Part shown: positions 1 to 10,647 of the stretch, piece after piece
How positions within the stretch are numbered: position 1 is the first letter of the stretch
Layout of the letters: the number at the start of each line of letters is the position of its first letter
From: Oreohelix idahoensis
Taxonomy: Eukaryota > Mollusca > Gastropoda > Stylommatophora > Oreohelicidae
Direction: 5' to 3'
Assembly: GCA_024509875.1 (NCBI GenBank)
Contig: JAMPIV010005027.1
Location: forward strand, 1 to 64,000
Length of the DNA stretch: 64,000 nucleotides
Notes under the pieces: model-generated
The model's input: only the letters and a program-made list of their open reading frames with translations
Told to the model about the DNA's origin: nothing
Database searches by the model: none
Translations under genes and position numbers: made by a program

Positions 1-910
1 CTCACCTCCTAAAATTTTCCCTCGTTCTTAGCCTGAGCTGCTTGCGAATCCTCTCAGCAACAGTTTAACATATATCTTCCAATCCTCTCAGCACCTTGTT
101 CCATGATAAACCTTTCTCTCATCTCTTCTAGGCCATGGACTCTTTTCTACTTGCTCCCATCCATTGTATAATCTTCATTCAGCATCCCGACACTTTCCTA
201 AACTACTTTACCTCCATTTTCCAACATAGTATTTCTCCAATCTAGCATAGAATTGGTGATAGTTTTCTCCGAGAAGAAGTTTAGCTGAGTTCGAATTTCT
301 ACATTTCTCATAATGGATTTCTGAGATTTTTTTTCATATCTCACAAGCAGTGCCCTGCTCTCAGGATTTCATAACTCTTCCCTGGTCATAGCTCTGAGAG
401 CTTCAAATATACAGATCGCAGGCTACAACCTCTCAACCTGAGATAGTTTAACACCCATTATTTCTTTCACTAAGCCACTAGGTAGTGGCTCGCGTTTCGT
501 TACTCTATCCAGGTAACGACTCAATCCAGTCGTCTTCTTTCTCAACAAATGGGTCCAGATGAAAATTCATGGCCCCACTTAGCAGGTGGCTCGTGTGCTG
601 GATCTCTCTCCAGATCAGGGAGGTGAGCTACCAGCCATTATTGCCAGTATTTGCCTGAATTTCAAGCTCCTTTTAATCTTAACAGATGTGTCTATCTCTG
701 CTTTGTAAACATCTTCCTTTCCATCAGCTTCAATTTTCTTTGCCTCATTTTCAGCACTCACCCATTTCTTTCTTGGCTCAAATTCCAGTCTCTTTTGTCT
801 TCATCTTCCTGATGCTTCCAGTCTTTTGTCATCACTCTCTCAGCTTCCAGTCTTTTCGGCTTTCTCTTTCCAGCTTCACAGTCTTTCTTGCGCGCTTCTG
901 CCCTTCTAAT
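1..910 (-). pseudogene. gag remnant of an LTR retrotransposon, broken, runs off the left edge
   Basis: Read on the minus strand, this stretch matches the gag gene of element A (about 16,080-16,900) collinearly. Shared blocks include the segment around 105-150, the one around 265-330 (tggtgatag, then gtttagc) and the one around 541-570 (ctcaacaaa, then atgaaaattcat). The distal part, 670-905, is rich in Glu/Lys/Leu-type codons like the coiled-coil head of that gag. Many small indels and substitutions destroy the frame, so no ORF survives. It is an old relative of element A rather than a recent copy. The 5' head lies towards 910 and the rest of the element lies outside the window. The assignment rests on by-eye alignment. 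Confidence 0.7.
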
Positions 911-3230
911 TGACAGACTTTCCTATCACTCCCATAATCCAATTGTGTTTTGCTCCAACACTTCCTGCGTGTTGTGACCATAGCTGAGTGAGAGCATCAC
1001 CTGTCAAATTTAATTCTTACCACATCGCATTATCGCAGCTCCCTGAACCCTAGTTCATAACATGCGTAACAACTCTAAAGAGAGGCAGGAACGGGTCATG
1101 CATAGTTCTACTATATCACTCAAAGTCTTTTTCTAATATGTAAAACCATAACTTTACACTTAAAATGAACAAATAAATTTTCCGTGCAACTTTGTGATCA
1201 TGCGGCGATCCTCTTACCTCGCGCACCTAAAATGCGTTACTAGCGACTCCTACGAAAATAATTTTGTAAAAAATCCTCAATAATGATTTTCCTGTTAAAA
1301 TATAAATTTACTTTCTTCTTAATTTACTATGGGTGTGGCCAACAAGAGAACCGGTTTTAGAGTGTAAATAGTAATGACATAGATACTTATAGTAAGTGGT
1401 GCTGCAGGAGATCATTTCATCAATCAATCTCTTCTTCCTCTTCCGCGTCTTATTCGACCCCCTCAGTTGTGCCGAATCCGGCTCTTTCATCTATTTTTAG
1501 AGCTCCTTTGTATCGAATAGTCTAGTCCTGTCTCAAATCTACAGAATCTACTGATTATATTCTGCCGACTCAACCTCACTCAGTGCATAGTTCTCCCGTT
1601 GTTCTGATTAACGAGGTACTCATCTGGTTCATCACTCACATTTAGAGTTAAAGGATCATGTCTGCATTGAATCCTTGATCTTCGAAACAATAGCATTAAG
1701 TACGAGAGATTCTCCGACACAAAAAGCTCTTTCCCCACTCTCTTCTGCTGTCTTTTCGTAACTATCTTGTGAATCTCTTTCTTTAAAAAATAAAATCCAG
1801 GAATACAGATTTTTACACCCTTCAACTACTGATAACTCTTCTGATACAAGTTCTCTGTTCTAAACTATCTACTTGATTTCCTTTTTATAATTTTACATAT
1901 TTCTTCAAGTTATTATCCCACACACTATCACTCTTCGTGCCTGAAAATGGTGTATTTGTTGAAAAAAATGGAACTCTTCTCTTTTAATATATCTATTATT
2001 TGTATATTCAGTTTTACATATACATTTTAACTAAATATTTAACTATTTATAATAGACAAATACCTAAACGTTTTTTCCAATTATAGGAACAAAATTAGTT
2101 AAATATCAGACTTTGTGCATGTATAATTCTAATTAATAGGTCACATTGATCAAGCTAGTGCTAATTAATTTTGTCTCTCTTGCGCCTATGTTAAGTCCAC
2201 ATTTTACTCTATCACTGAACAGACATTCTATGCATCACAATGCTGACAGAAAATGGTAACGAATGTGTATCCATAGTAACCTCTTAAAATCAGTTTGTTC
2301 TTCCGTAGTTTTTGTTCTCACTACTCCTGCTGAGTTCGTTTACTTTAGCCTCACCCACAGATCTGAGTAGGGACGCAAAGATTGTAGACGTGCTGGTCAA
2401 CTTCTATGCTTCCTGCGTTGTTCCAGGCAGCGAGGGATTGAGACTCTGAACTATACGACCCTCAGGTTTTTTAGGAACTCACTAGAGTAGAACCTAAGTG
2501 AACAAAGCAAAATAGGGGCTAATTAATTTCTGTCCTCAAGCCCACCTAATTCTATTGTGTATTATATACCTTAGCGTGTCTCAGATGTCTCCTCGCAGTA
2601 TCTGGGATGACAATGACTTCAACATGACCAATGCAATCGCAGCACAGTATAGATTTTAGCAATAGCGAGACAAGACAGGTGTCCCCTACTATGTCAAAAA
2701 CATTGTCCTTTCTGATAAACTAATACATGGATTACATCAATAGAGTATAGAGTTCAATACTGAAATCACATTTTATATACATGACTACATCCCATAAACT
2801 ATAAAATTTCACATACAATTAATATAAAATCCAAAAATATGTACACCTAGGCTGATCCTATACCACCCTCATACTATACCACGCCCTCTTGACCAAGTAT
2901 GTCTATACTTCTACTAAACATGAGCTGTGTAAACTATTATTATAGGTCCTCTTAACAATATTTCTGACTTATGTTCACTAACTGTCTCTCAGGAGTATAA
3001 TGTTTTGGTTATATTGCAGTTTGGAGTTATCAGAGACAATAGACTGAAGTTATAGACTGACAATAGATGGAGTTATGAGTCCTATTAGTCTTCGTCTATT
3101 CAATCATATACATTCATAGGGAACCCAAAATATATTAAATATGTACAGGTGTAGGTAGTATAATGACACACAACAAATACCAACATTATATGCCTGCTGA
3201 AGCCTATTTTTCTAAGGGTTATCGCAAATA
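911..3230. other. stretch with no recognisable gene
   Basis: AT-rich sequence with only short ORFs (60-80 codons) that resemble no family I know. The first 150 bases may be untranslated leader of the gag remnant at 1-910. No repeats, tRNA boxes or terminal repeats were seen. Confidence 0.4.
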
Positions 3231-3511
3231 TATTTACCCTCCTAAGATTTTAAACTGGCCAGGTTTTGATGCGACTTAGTGAAGTAGGTTGCAGGTCGAT
3301 GCCCTCAGGTAAGCACTAAATCAAAGTGACAGGTTCTTCCTCTTCAGTCAGTATCTCTGGCGTCAAGTTCGGGGTTGCGTGGTTAGTTGTTGTTGTTTTC
3401 GTCTACTATGCTGCTGTAATACCCTGTTCAACCTGAAAGTTTGGTTATAATTGGGGTATATAGGGTGTTATCGTCTTCACTGGTATCTCGTTCGTAGTCC
3501 TGGAGGTGATC

Positions 3512-3527
3512 GGTCCTGAAAAGGACC
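3512..3527 (-). promoter_or_regulatory. histone-type 3' stem-loop motif downstream of LINE ORF1
   Basis: On the minus (LINE sense) strand this reads GGTCCTTTTCAGGACC, a perfect 6 bp stem with a TTTC tetraloop. It satisfies the metazoan replication-dependent histone mRNA 3' stem-loop consensus GGYYCTTYTHARRRCC at every position. It lies about 80 nt beyond the ORF1 stop, where it could form in the transcript. Binding by stem-loop binding protein is inference. The downstream flank (GATCACC) is less histone-like than the stem itself. Confidence 0.45.
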
Positions 3528-3607
3528 ATTAGCTGGCTGTCTGGGTTCCTCTTTGTCCGTTCGTGGTGCCGTGTCGCGCTCATGGTGTTTTTTATGTCCT
3601 GCCTCAA

Positions 3608-5693
3608 CTATCTGGCTCGTTTTGTTTTGTGTATTCCTACGCTCATAGTTTCTGTTGCTTTTGTCTTCTTGCTCTCCTGTATCTGTGACAGTGCTTTTTC
3701 AATTATCGTAGGTAGTAGCTGTTCTAGCGTTTCTTGGATGATTTCTTTTACTGCTTGGTTGTTCGTTTTAGTTTCTCGAGTGCTGTTTGATGATATTTTC
3801 TCAATGGCTATTCTTTCTGCTTCTATTCTTTTGAGTATTTTTGTGTTTTCTTCTGTCAGCTCTTTCAGTTTCTTGACATCTGTTTCTACTTGTTGCTGGA
3901 TTCTTTTCATTTCTTCCATCACGTGTTTTATGTTCTGCATGTTTAACGTATCTTCTCCACTGTCGGTTGGTTCTTCGGCGGCCTGCTTGCTGTTTTTTTT
4001 CGATTCGCAGCTTCATTTTCATTTCTCTGACTTCAGCGGTCAGCTTGTGTAACTGTCGTCTGTCTATCGTGCGTTGTTTTTCTGCACCATCCGCAGCCAC
4101 TCTGTGTTTTGCCTCCTTGAAGGGGATGTTTTTGGAAACCGCTTCCTTCAGGATGCTCTTGGTTTCCTGGAACATCGGGCAGCCTCGGTATCTAGCCCCA
4201 TGGTTTCCAAGGCAGTTTGCACAGGTGCGGTTTGAGTTTATTGTTTTTTTGTAGTTGTTGTCCTCCTTCGCCTTGGGACAATCGTGGTATGGGTGGCCAC
4301 CCGCACAATATCGACAGACTGCATCCCTCCTGCACGTCTTCTTTGTGTGCGAGAACTGCTGGCAGTTGGAGCACTGCATCACCGGAGGGATATAGGCTTC
4401 TGTCTTTTTGGTTGTGGTTTCGAGCGTCAGTCTCTCGGGTCTTGTCGATCCCTCTACCGTAACTATCATCAGATTGGTATCTTTCTTGGCCCAGGTTTTT
4501 AGTCTCTCGACCTGCTTGATTTTTAGATTTGCGTTTTCATCCTGAAGGCGTCTGTGGACCTCGGCTTCGGAACAACTGGAATCCACCCCTCTGATGACCA
4601 CCTTCTTTGTTGTTATGTATTTCTCCACCACCACTTTTATTTGGTGGGGCAACTGGACTTCTTTTGGACTAGATTCCAGTTCGATCATCAGCGAGGTTGT
4701 TTTGTCTGTGTTGTTGAGAGAAAGCACTACTCCCTTTTCGTGCCTCCCTACTTTGGCGATACCTCTCCGTCCAGTTATCACCTCGAGGATGTTGATCACT
4801 TTGTTGTCGGGTAGGGCCCTGAGTGAGGCCTCACTTCCTGACGTCTGGGTGATCTTAACAATCCTCTCCTGTATCGTTTCTGAGTTGCTTGTATTTTTAG
4901 TGTTTGGTCTTTGTTTCCTTCTACAGGCTTGGTTCGAATCTTGTTCTTGGTTATTCGGTGTGATATCTTGCGTCTGAGCCCTTGAGTTGTCAGCTGTTGT
5001 TTCCTCAGGATCAGGAATGGTAGCTTGCTTCTCAGTGGTTTCGATGTCCAGCACGTCTGGGGCTACTTCTACTGTTGCTTCTTGAAGAGCGAGCCTAAGG
5101 GACTCGTCTCCGTCTTCAAGTCTTCGAAGTGCATCTAAAATGGTCTCTGCGACATCTTCCTCTTGTACCTGTCTGTGTTGAGGATCTGCCTCTATCACTT
5201 CCTTCATAGTGCTTGCAGGTGGGTCAGGTGTCATCTCGGCATCGTGCGGCTTCTCTGTCATAGACCGGGTTTCTGCTGACGAGTCTGGTACGTGTGGTGG
5301 GTGCAGCCTGGATAGAAGCGCTTGTTTTCTTTTCTCCAGCTGTCGTAACGCTCTCCATATTTCTTTATGTTCTGGGTCTTCTTTATCTAGGCAAGGGATC
5401 GGGCCACTCAGACTCTCAGTCGGGTCGACGCATGTCACAGCTAACTCCGTCGTGTCCGGAGTTATAGAAGGGCCGGTCCCGGCACGAGTACTTGGGGCAG
5501 TCTTGCTCTCTGGCTGTCTGTCATTATTGATTGTGATATTGTGATTACCCTGGCTGTTCTGCGCTGGTGGGCTGGTGTAGACCTTCCTCTTTTTAGCGTG
5601 TGGCTTATGTCTGGGCATTTTGACGATAAGGCGATCTTTTCTCGAGTAGTGGCGTCCTGAGAAGGACGTTGGTGTCTTGTGTGTGGTTATCAA
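3608..5693 (-). pseudogene. LINE ORF1 (jockey/I-like nucleic-acid-binding protein), one frameshift
   Basis: This is the ORF1 of a non-LTR retrotransposon, a gag-like protein that binds the element RNA. A 630-codon frame runs 5693 to 3801 and continues in another frame to 3608 (110 codons), so the full protein was about 690-700 residues. The N-terminal half is polar and low-complexity. Three zinc knuckles follow: CSNCQQFSHTKKTC at 441-454 (C-x2-C-x4-H-x4-C), one at 460-472 (C-x2-C-x3-H-x4-C) and one at 491-505 (C-x2-C-x3-H-x6-C). This arrangement is typical of jockey/I-type ORF1 proteins. A basic, coiled-coil C-terminus follows. The frame breaks at an eight-base homopolymer near 3995-4002, so it may be a sequencing indel. 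Translation could start at 5693 or, more likely, at the Met codon at 5618 (residue 26). No ORF2 (endonuclease/RT) follows. Confidence 0.8.
5653..5668 (-). promoter_or_regulatory. second histone-like stem-loop motif, just upstream of ORF1
   Basis: On the LINE sense strand this reads CGTCCTTCTCAGGACG, a perfect 6 bp stem with loop TCTC. It differs from the histone consensus only in the outermost pair (C-G instead of G-C). The flanks (upstream ACCAA, downstream CCACTA) resemble histone mRNA 3' ends. It sits 35 nt before the probable ORF1 start at 5618, so it would be in the 5' leader if that start is used. Confidence 0.35.
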
Positions 5694-6330
5694 TGTACGA
5701 ACCTGTCAAACGAACGGTGTGGTTGTGAACGTTGCGTGGTTAGCATAAAATCCACCCGATTATATAGGCAGCTAAATGCTTAAGCAAGGCTTTCGGTTGG
5801 TTCCTGGCGGAGCAAAATGATTGGTTTCCTCCGGTTTTGTACCTGGTCTCATACAGCCTAATTTTATTCAGTTTTAGCCGCCATCTTGCGTGAACTGCGT
5901 GAACAGTATAATTTATTCTGTCTCAAAGACTGGTGAATGGTGCAAGTTGATTGGTTGAAGCAAATCTGTATCTCGACATAGTGATTAACAAGGTAGTGGG
6001 TTACACTTCGTTTCACGACAGACATCAACAACAGTAGGCGACCATGCTCATCCAAAAATCAAGGTTGTGAAGCGGTTGAATCAACACTAGTGGGATGTGT
6101 GTCCGATTTAACCCAAATGTCTATCGATGCAACGGTCAGTTAAGGCGCCCTCGTCATTATGGTTAGGGCAAGGATTAGGGTTAGGATTCTTAAACCTACC
6201 CTTTATTACTGTGTAACTGAATTTCTTATTTAAAACCGTATCTGTGTCCGGACCCAGTGGCAGAATTAGGTTATGCGAGACCATAGGCAAGCGTGAATTT
6301 GCGAGGCCCCTTTCATTTAACTTCCTATTG
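5694..6330. other. LINE 5' leader and flank, no gene
   Basis: The first few hundred bases upstream of ORF1 (minus strand) are probably LINE 5' untranslated sequence, but the 5' end of the element cannot be placed. Bases after about 6255 grade into sequence resembling the minisatellite that follows (gcgaggccc motif). Confidence 0.35.
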
Positions 6331-6871
6331 TATCGACAAGCAAATATTTGTGCGTGAGGCCACTAAGATAACGAGTTGTATCAACAAGCAAATATTTGTG
6401 TGCTAGTCCCCTAAAAACGAGGTGTATCAACAAGCAAATATTTGTGTACTAGTCCCCTAAAAAACGAGCTGTATCAACAAGCAAATATTTGTGTGCTAGT
6501 CCCCTAAAAACGAGGTGTATCAACAAGCAAATATTTGTGTGCTAGTCCCCTAAAAAACGAGCTGTATCAACAAGCAAATATTTGTGTACTAGTCCCCTAA
6601 AAAACGAGCTGTATCAACAAGCAAATATTTGTGTGCTAGTCCCCTAAAAACGAGGTGTATCAACAAGCAAATATTTGTGTGCTAGTCCCTTAAAAAACCA
6701 GCTGTAGCAACAAGCAAATATTTGTGTGTTAGTCCCCTAAAAAAACCAGCTGTATCAAGAAGCAAATATTTGTGTGCTAGTCCCCTAAAAAACGAGCTGA
6801 ATCAACATTTGTGTGCTAGTCCCCTAAAAAACGAGCTGTAGCAACAAGCAAATATTTGTGCGCGAGGCCCC
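6331..6871. repeat. 46-48 bp minisatellite, 12 copies
   Basis: The core CAAATATTTG, itself a 10 bp palindrome, recurs at 6341, 6389, 6435, 6482, 6528, 6575, 6622, 6668, 6715, 6763 and 6849, with one shortened copy near 6806. Spacing is 46-48 bp. Interior units end in a gctagtcccctaaaa block. The first and last units instead carry a gaggcc variant. The shadow ORFs in this tract are not genes. Confidence 0.95.
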
Positions 6872-9482
6872 TGTGACGGTATTGCCTCCCCTAGAGTATC
6901 TAGTATAGGCTTCCAAGGTATCTACCTTCGCACAAGATTACTCTTGGCAGAGATGTAGATAGAAGGGTGATGACACTTCACAAGATATTCGGAATAAGCG
7001 AGAACAATACTGCTTTGGCTGAGTATGTTAACTCTGTAATTTTGCCGACGCTTTTATGACGGTAAAACTTCTTACTCTTAGTATACGAGCTGCCTTTCAT
7101 GACTACCATTACAGATTTTGCAATAAATAATTTATTTATAAAGATAACATAAGTGTTATATATCAAAATGTGAAGAAATGAAACCCCTACATCATGCACG
7201 TAACTAAATTGATCAGTGGTTTGAAACATGCATTCAGCTATAAATTTTCGCTATTGACGGGGATCGATCATCGGCCTCTCTAGAAGGCCGCTCGTATACT
7301 AAGAGTTAAGTTCGGCTCGTTTAAGCCCCCACCCCTGATTTACTCAGTTGAATTCTATTATTTTAGTATAGCTCTGTTTAGAGTGTGTGTAGTAATTTGA
7401 CTGAGACAAACATGAAGTAACTTTAAAATGATTAAATCGAAGTTAAATTTGTAACATTACAAATAACAAAATTTAATAATCACTTTAGGTTTTAACAGTT
7501 GAAAAATAATTTGAATAGTTATGGATCAAGAAAAGTTATCTACACAGTCTTTATGGAATGTGAGATGTTACAAAAAGTTCAAGTGGCAGCATATATTTGA
7601 ACTTAGCTGCCAATGACGGTTCTGCTTCTTCTTATGGGTTGGTTATTTTTCACTCTGCCCACGCTCGTCTCTGATCAAGGTTGTCGGGGGTAGCTCGTTT
7701 CCCAGAAACGTCAAGGAGTCTACCACGTGCGTCCTTCGTCTTAAAGCTTAGGCCACGGTTCCCTTCTTGTTCCAGAGATAGTACTTTCTGCTGGTACCAC
7801 CAGTAACTATGGTAAAAGAATAGAACAAAACGCTCTTCTGAGTATGGCGTTTTCCACCCCATAGTTATGGGTTCCTACCTTCCCATACCACCATCCTAAT
7901 TACTCAGACTTTACCCTCGATGAAAATTAAATTTAATCCCTCGAAATAAAACTTCCTTTATATTTAAATAGAATAGCTTTCATGGTTTATATTTAAATGA
8001 AAAGAGTTAATAATACATATAGAGTCTGTTTACATATACATCTCCACTGATTGAAAAGTGTTCACAATATAAATTGAATATGTTTTGATTTATGTTTTAC
8101 ACTGATTGAAAAGTTTGAAACTTCCATTACTTTAAAATGAATATTTTCACGTAGACATTTACACTGGCTTAAGTTTGAAAGCTTACATTAATTTTAACGT
8201 GACTATGTTTATAAGGACATTTACATTGCTTTGAAAATGTAAGTATTATACTTAAAATATACATTATTTCTTTCATCTTTCCCTCCCTGCTCCATAGGGA
8301 ACCTGGAACTACTTTATGCTTTTAGTTCTCTTTACGAAACTATAAATAAAGCAATCACCCGCCCATGAGTGGTGGTTCATGAATCATCATTCTATATGCT
8401 GAGGTTGCCAGCGTCAAATGACTTTGACATCCAATAGCGAGTTTCACGCATTAAACTTCACATGGTATTATATACATATATATGTTAGTTCACATGTTAG
8501 TAATAAAATATGAAATGTAAATCACAACTTACGCCAATCCTGGCTACATACTTGTTGCTCAGATGAATAAAAGAGATGAGTCGATCTCTTACACGCGTCT
8601 GGGGTGCATTTTAATTTGACAATAGATTCCCTCTCTGACTCCGTGTGTTTTAGTTTTCTTTAGTCCTGGTTTTCCTTGTTACAATGCTAGAGATTTCCTG
8701 GGCTGTTTTATGTATTCTTTTAGAATACTCTAATAAAAGGTTCAGTCCGATGAAAGGAATTCTTGAATTCTAACTTGGCAAGTCTGGGTTCTTCTGGCGA
8801 GCGTGTCTCACAGCAATTTTTGCACAGTGAAGTGGGTTTGAACAAACGCCAGGTTATATTCTCCCTCAGTGTTGTTATGAAACAAATCAGAAAGATCCAA
8901 TCATTTCAAATCATGCTGGGCGGGTGGGATATTTTCAAAATAGTCCCACGTGAAATAAGTTGCGTGCCTGCAAAGGTCACGTATTATCATATATGGACAC
9001 CTGATGCCTTGCATACAGTCTCACAGACAGATCGGTAGACATACATGACAACACGGGTAAGCTGTAATACTTATTACTTTATCAAAAAGTAATGTTGGTG
9101 TATCAAGGATGACCCGAAAGCGCTTATGTCACACTTGTCTGCCCACATGTGTCACACAGACAGTAATCTCGTTATCTGTCGTATGAGTACGCAAAAACTC
9201 CGTGTTTGCCCATCTTGTTAACAAACGAGTCGCTTATCAGCGGTTTAATCTAAACACGCCGGCGCTCATCTTATTTAGTTGCTTCTCGCAGGCTGGGATA
9301 AACATTATCTGCAAGGAGTGTCACAAATGTTTGACCATACAAACTACTTGCTCTTTATCCGATATTGAGAAGAAATTGGTACTTTTAAAAGTACACAAAT
9401 AAAAATCAGTACAAAATATGTCTCTGATCCTGTCGGAGTGAAACCGAGATCGCGAAGAGGTCGTCCATTTCGTCACAGCCCC
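6872..9482. other. no supported gene; AT-rich with one GC-richer 70-codon ORF
   Basis: No known family was recognised. A minus-strand ORF at 7650-7862 (70 codons) lies in a noticeably GC-richer patch and ends in a charged segment (KTKDARGRLLDVSGKR); I do not recognise it. Other ORFs here are below 95 codons and unconvincing. A small inverted-repeat element at 7074-7306 is listed separately. Confidence 0.35.
7074..7306. mobile_element. MITE-like inverted-repeat element
   Basis: ACTCTTAGTATACGAGC at 7074-7090 is exactly inverted at 7290-7306. Partial similarity continues inwards (tgcctttc against gaaggcc) and outwards (aactt against aagtt). The 233 bp span has no ORF. Size and terminal inversion suit a miniature DNA-transposon derivative, but no convincing target duplication was seen. 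Confidence 0.35.
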
Positions 9483-9600
9483 TTAAAAGAGCGAGTTGTA
9501 CCGAGAAGCAAATATTTGTACCCGAGGCCCCTAAAAGAGCGAGTTCTACCGACAAGCAAATGAGCGCGAGGCCACTGAAAGAGCAAGTTGTATCGAACGA
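9483..9600. repeat. diverged minisatellite relatives (about 2.5 units)
   Basis: Units read (gag)cgagtt(g/c)taccga(g/c)aagcaaat, then gaggccnct, matching the edge-type units of the 6.3-6.9 kb array. One unit has lost the atttg half of the core palindrome. Confidence 0.75.
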
Positions 9601-10026
9601 ACGAACGAACTTTATTTTCAAAGGGTTTAGAATTGGGCACGCAGGCCCGTCTAACATTCTGCCCTTCCTTTCTCTCGTCTTCAGTACTGAATCCATTTAT
9701 TCCCACATGTATCTTAAATAATACTTAAATAACAATAATATACAATAAAATAAAATCCCAACATTGTAACAGTACAATAACAGTTACACAGATTTACAGT
9801 ACCTTATCATAATTATTACTAAACAGGACAAAATTATCTTTAAAACCTACATATGATGTTATGTAATTATTTAGGAACATAACTAAATTAGGGTGGCATA
9901 TAATCTGCACTCATGATGTATTTGAAAAGTCTGTGATTGAATGAATATGGACTAAGCGTGTTTTTTAAGTGGTGTGGAAGATTATTCCACAGATGAGCAG
10001 CAGAAAAAGCTAAACTTTTCTTGAAT

Positions 10027-10112
10027 AAGTCGACAAGCAAATGTGCACGATGCCACTAAAGGAGCGAGTTGTATCGACAAACAAATATTTGTGCACTAGG
10101 TCTCTAAAAGTG
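10027..10112. repeat. diverged minisatellite relatives (about 2 units)
   Basis: Two units with tcgacaagcaaat and tcgacaaacaaatatttgtg cores and the gagcgagttgtat linker. They belong to the same family as the arrays at 6.3 and 9.5 kb. Confidence 0.7.
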
Positions 10113-10569
10113 CGAGGCCGTAGACAAAAGCCCAGATTGCCGATGAGTAAAACCCCTACTGTCCGGATCGAAAGATATTTGGGCGAAATCGGACACACGT
10201 TTCACCTTTATTCACTTCAGTCGTGTCAGGCTAATTCATTATCCCTTCTATCTGTCTTCCTGTGCTTTTCTTGTCCTCATTTTTCCTCCCGTGTTCACGA
10301 TGTTGTCGACTGCTTCTCTTCTCATCAGTGATCCTTAGTTGTCGTCGTCCTTACAAGTGTTATTATATTTCATTGCAACAGCAGTCGTCATCCTCGTTAA
10401 TTGTCCTTTTCGCTGTTTGTGGAACATGGAACCACACCTGCAACTAGTTCCCTTACGGCGGGAAGCTCACACAAACAAAAAAAAAAAACGTTCACGGCCT
10501 CTTGCGGATGTGTTTTCTGTGGCAACTTCTTTTACACGATGAGTTTGCCAGTCTCATGGTCAATCGAGC

Positions 10570-10616
10570 GTCCAATTGGCAGAGTGGTTAGAGAGCTGGC
10601 CTCTCGCGGTAAAAGG
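10570..10616 (+). other. tRNA-like 5' half (SINE head or tRNA fragment)
   Basis: It contains TGGCAGAGTGG (10577-10587), a good RNA polymerase III A box, followed by a D-loop-like and anticodon-arm-like segment. No B box follows: the sequence runs into a T-tract and then the element A insertion site, and the far flank after 19,614 does not supply one. It is a fragment, not a functional tRNA gene. Confidence 0.3.
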
Positions 10617-10642
10617 TATTTTTTTTTTGGAAACACGGTGAT

Positions 10643-10647
10643 GCCAC
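10643..10647. repeat. target-site duplication of element A, left copy
   Basis: GCCAC directly abuts the TG end of the left LTR. The same five bases follow the right LTR at 19,610-19,614. Five-base duplications are typical of Ty3/gypsy-type integration. Confidence 0.9.

Noticed and set aside
3582..5544. Several plus-strand ORFs of 70-156 codons
   Set aside because: They are antisense shadows of the LINE ORF1 on the minus strand; their Phe/Ser/Cys-rich content reflects the reverse complement of charged coding sequence.
6331..6871. CRISPR array
   Set aside because: The whole 46-48 bp unit repeats, with no unique spacers, in an animal-type genomic context; it is a tandem minisatellite.
10570..10616. 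Complete tRNA gene
   Set aside because: Only the A-box half is present; there is no B box or acceptor 3' strand on either side of the element A insertion.
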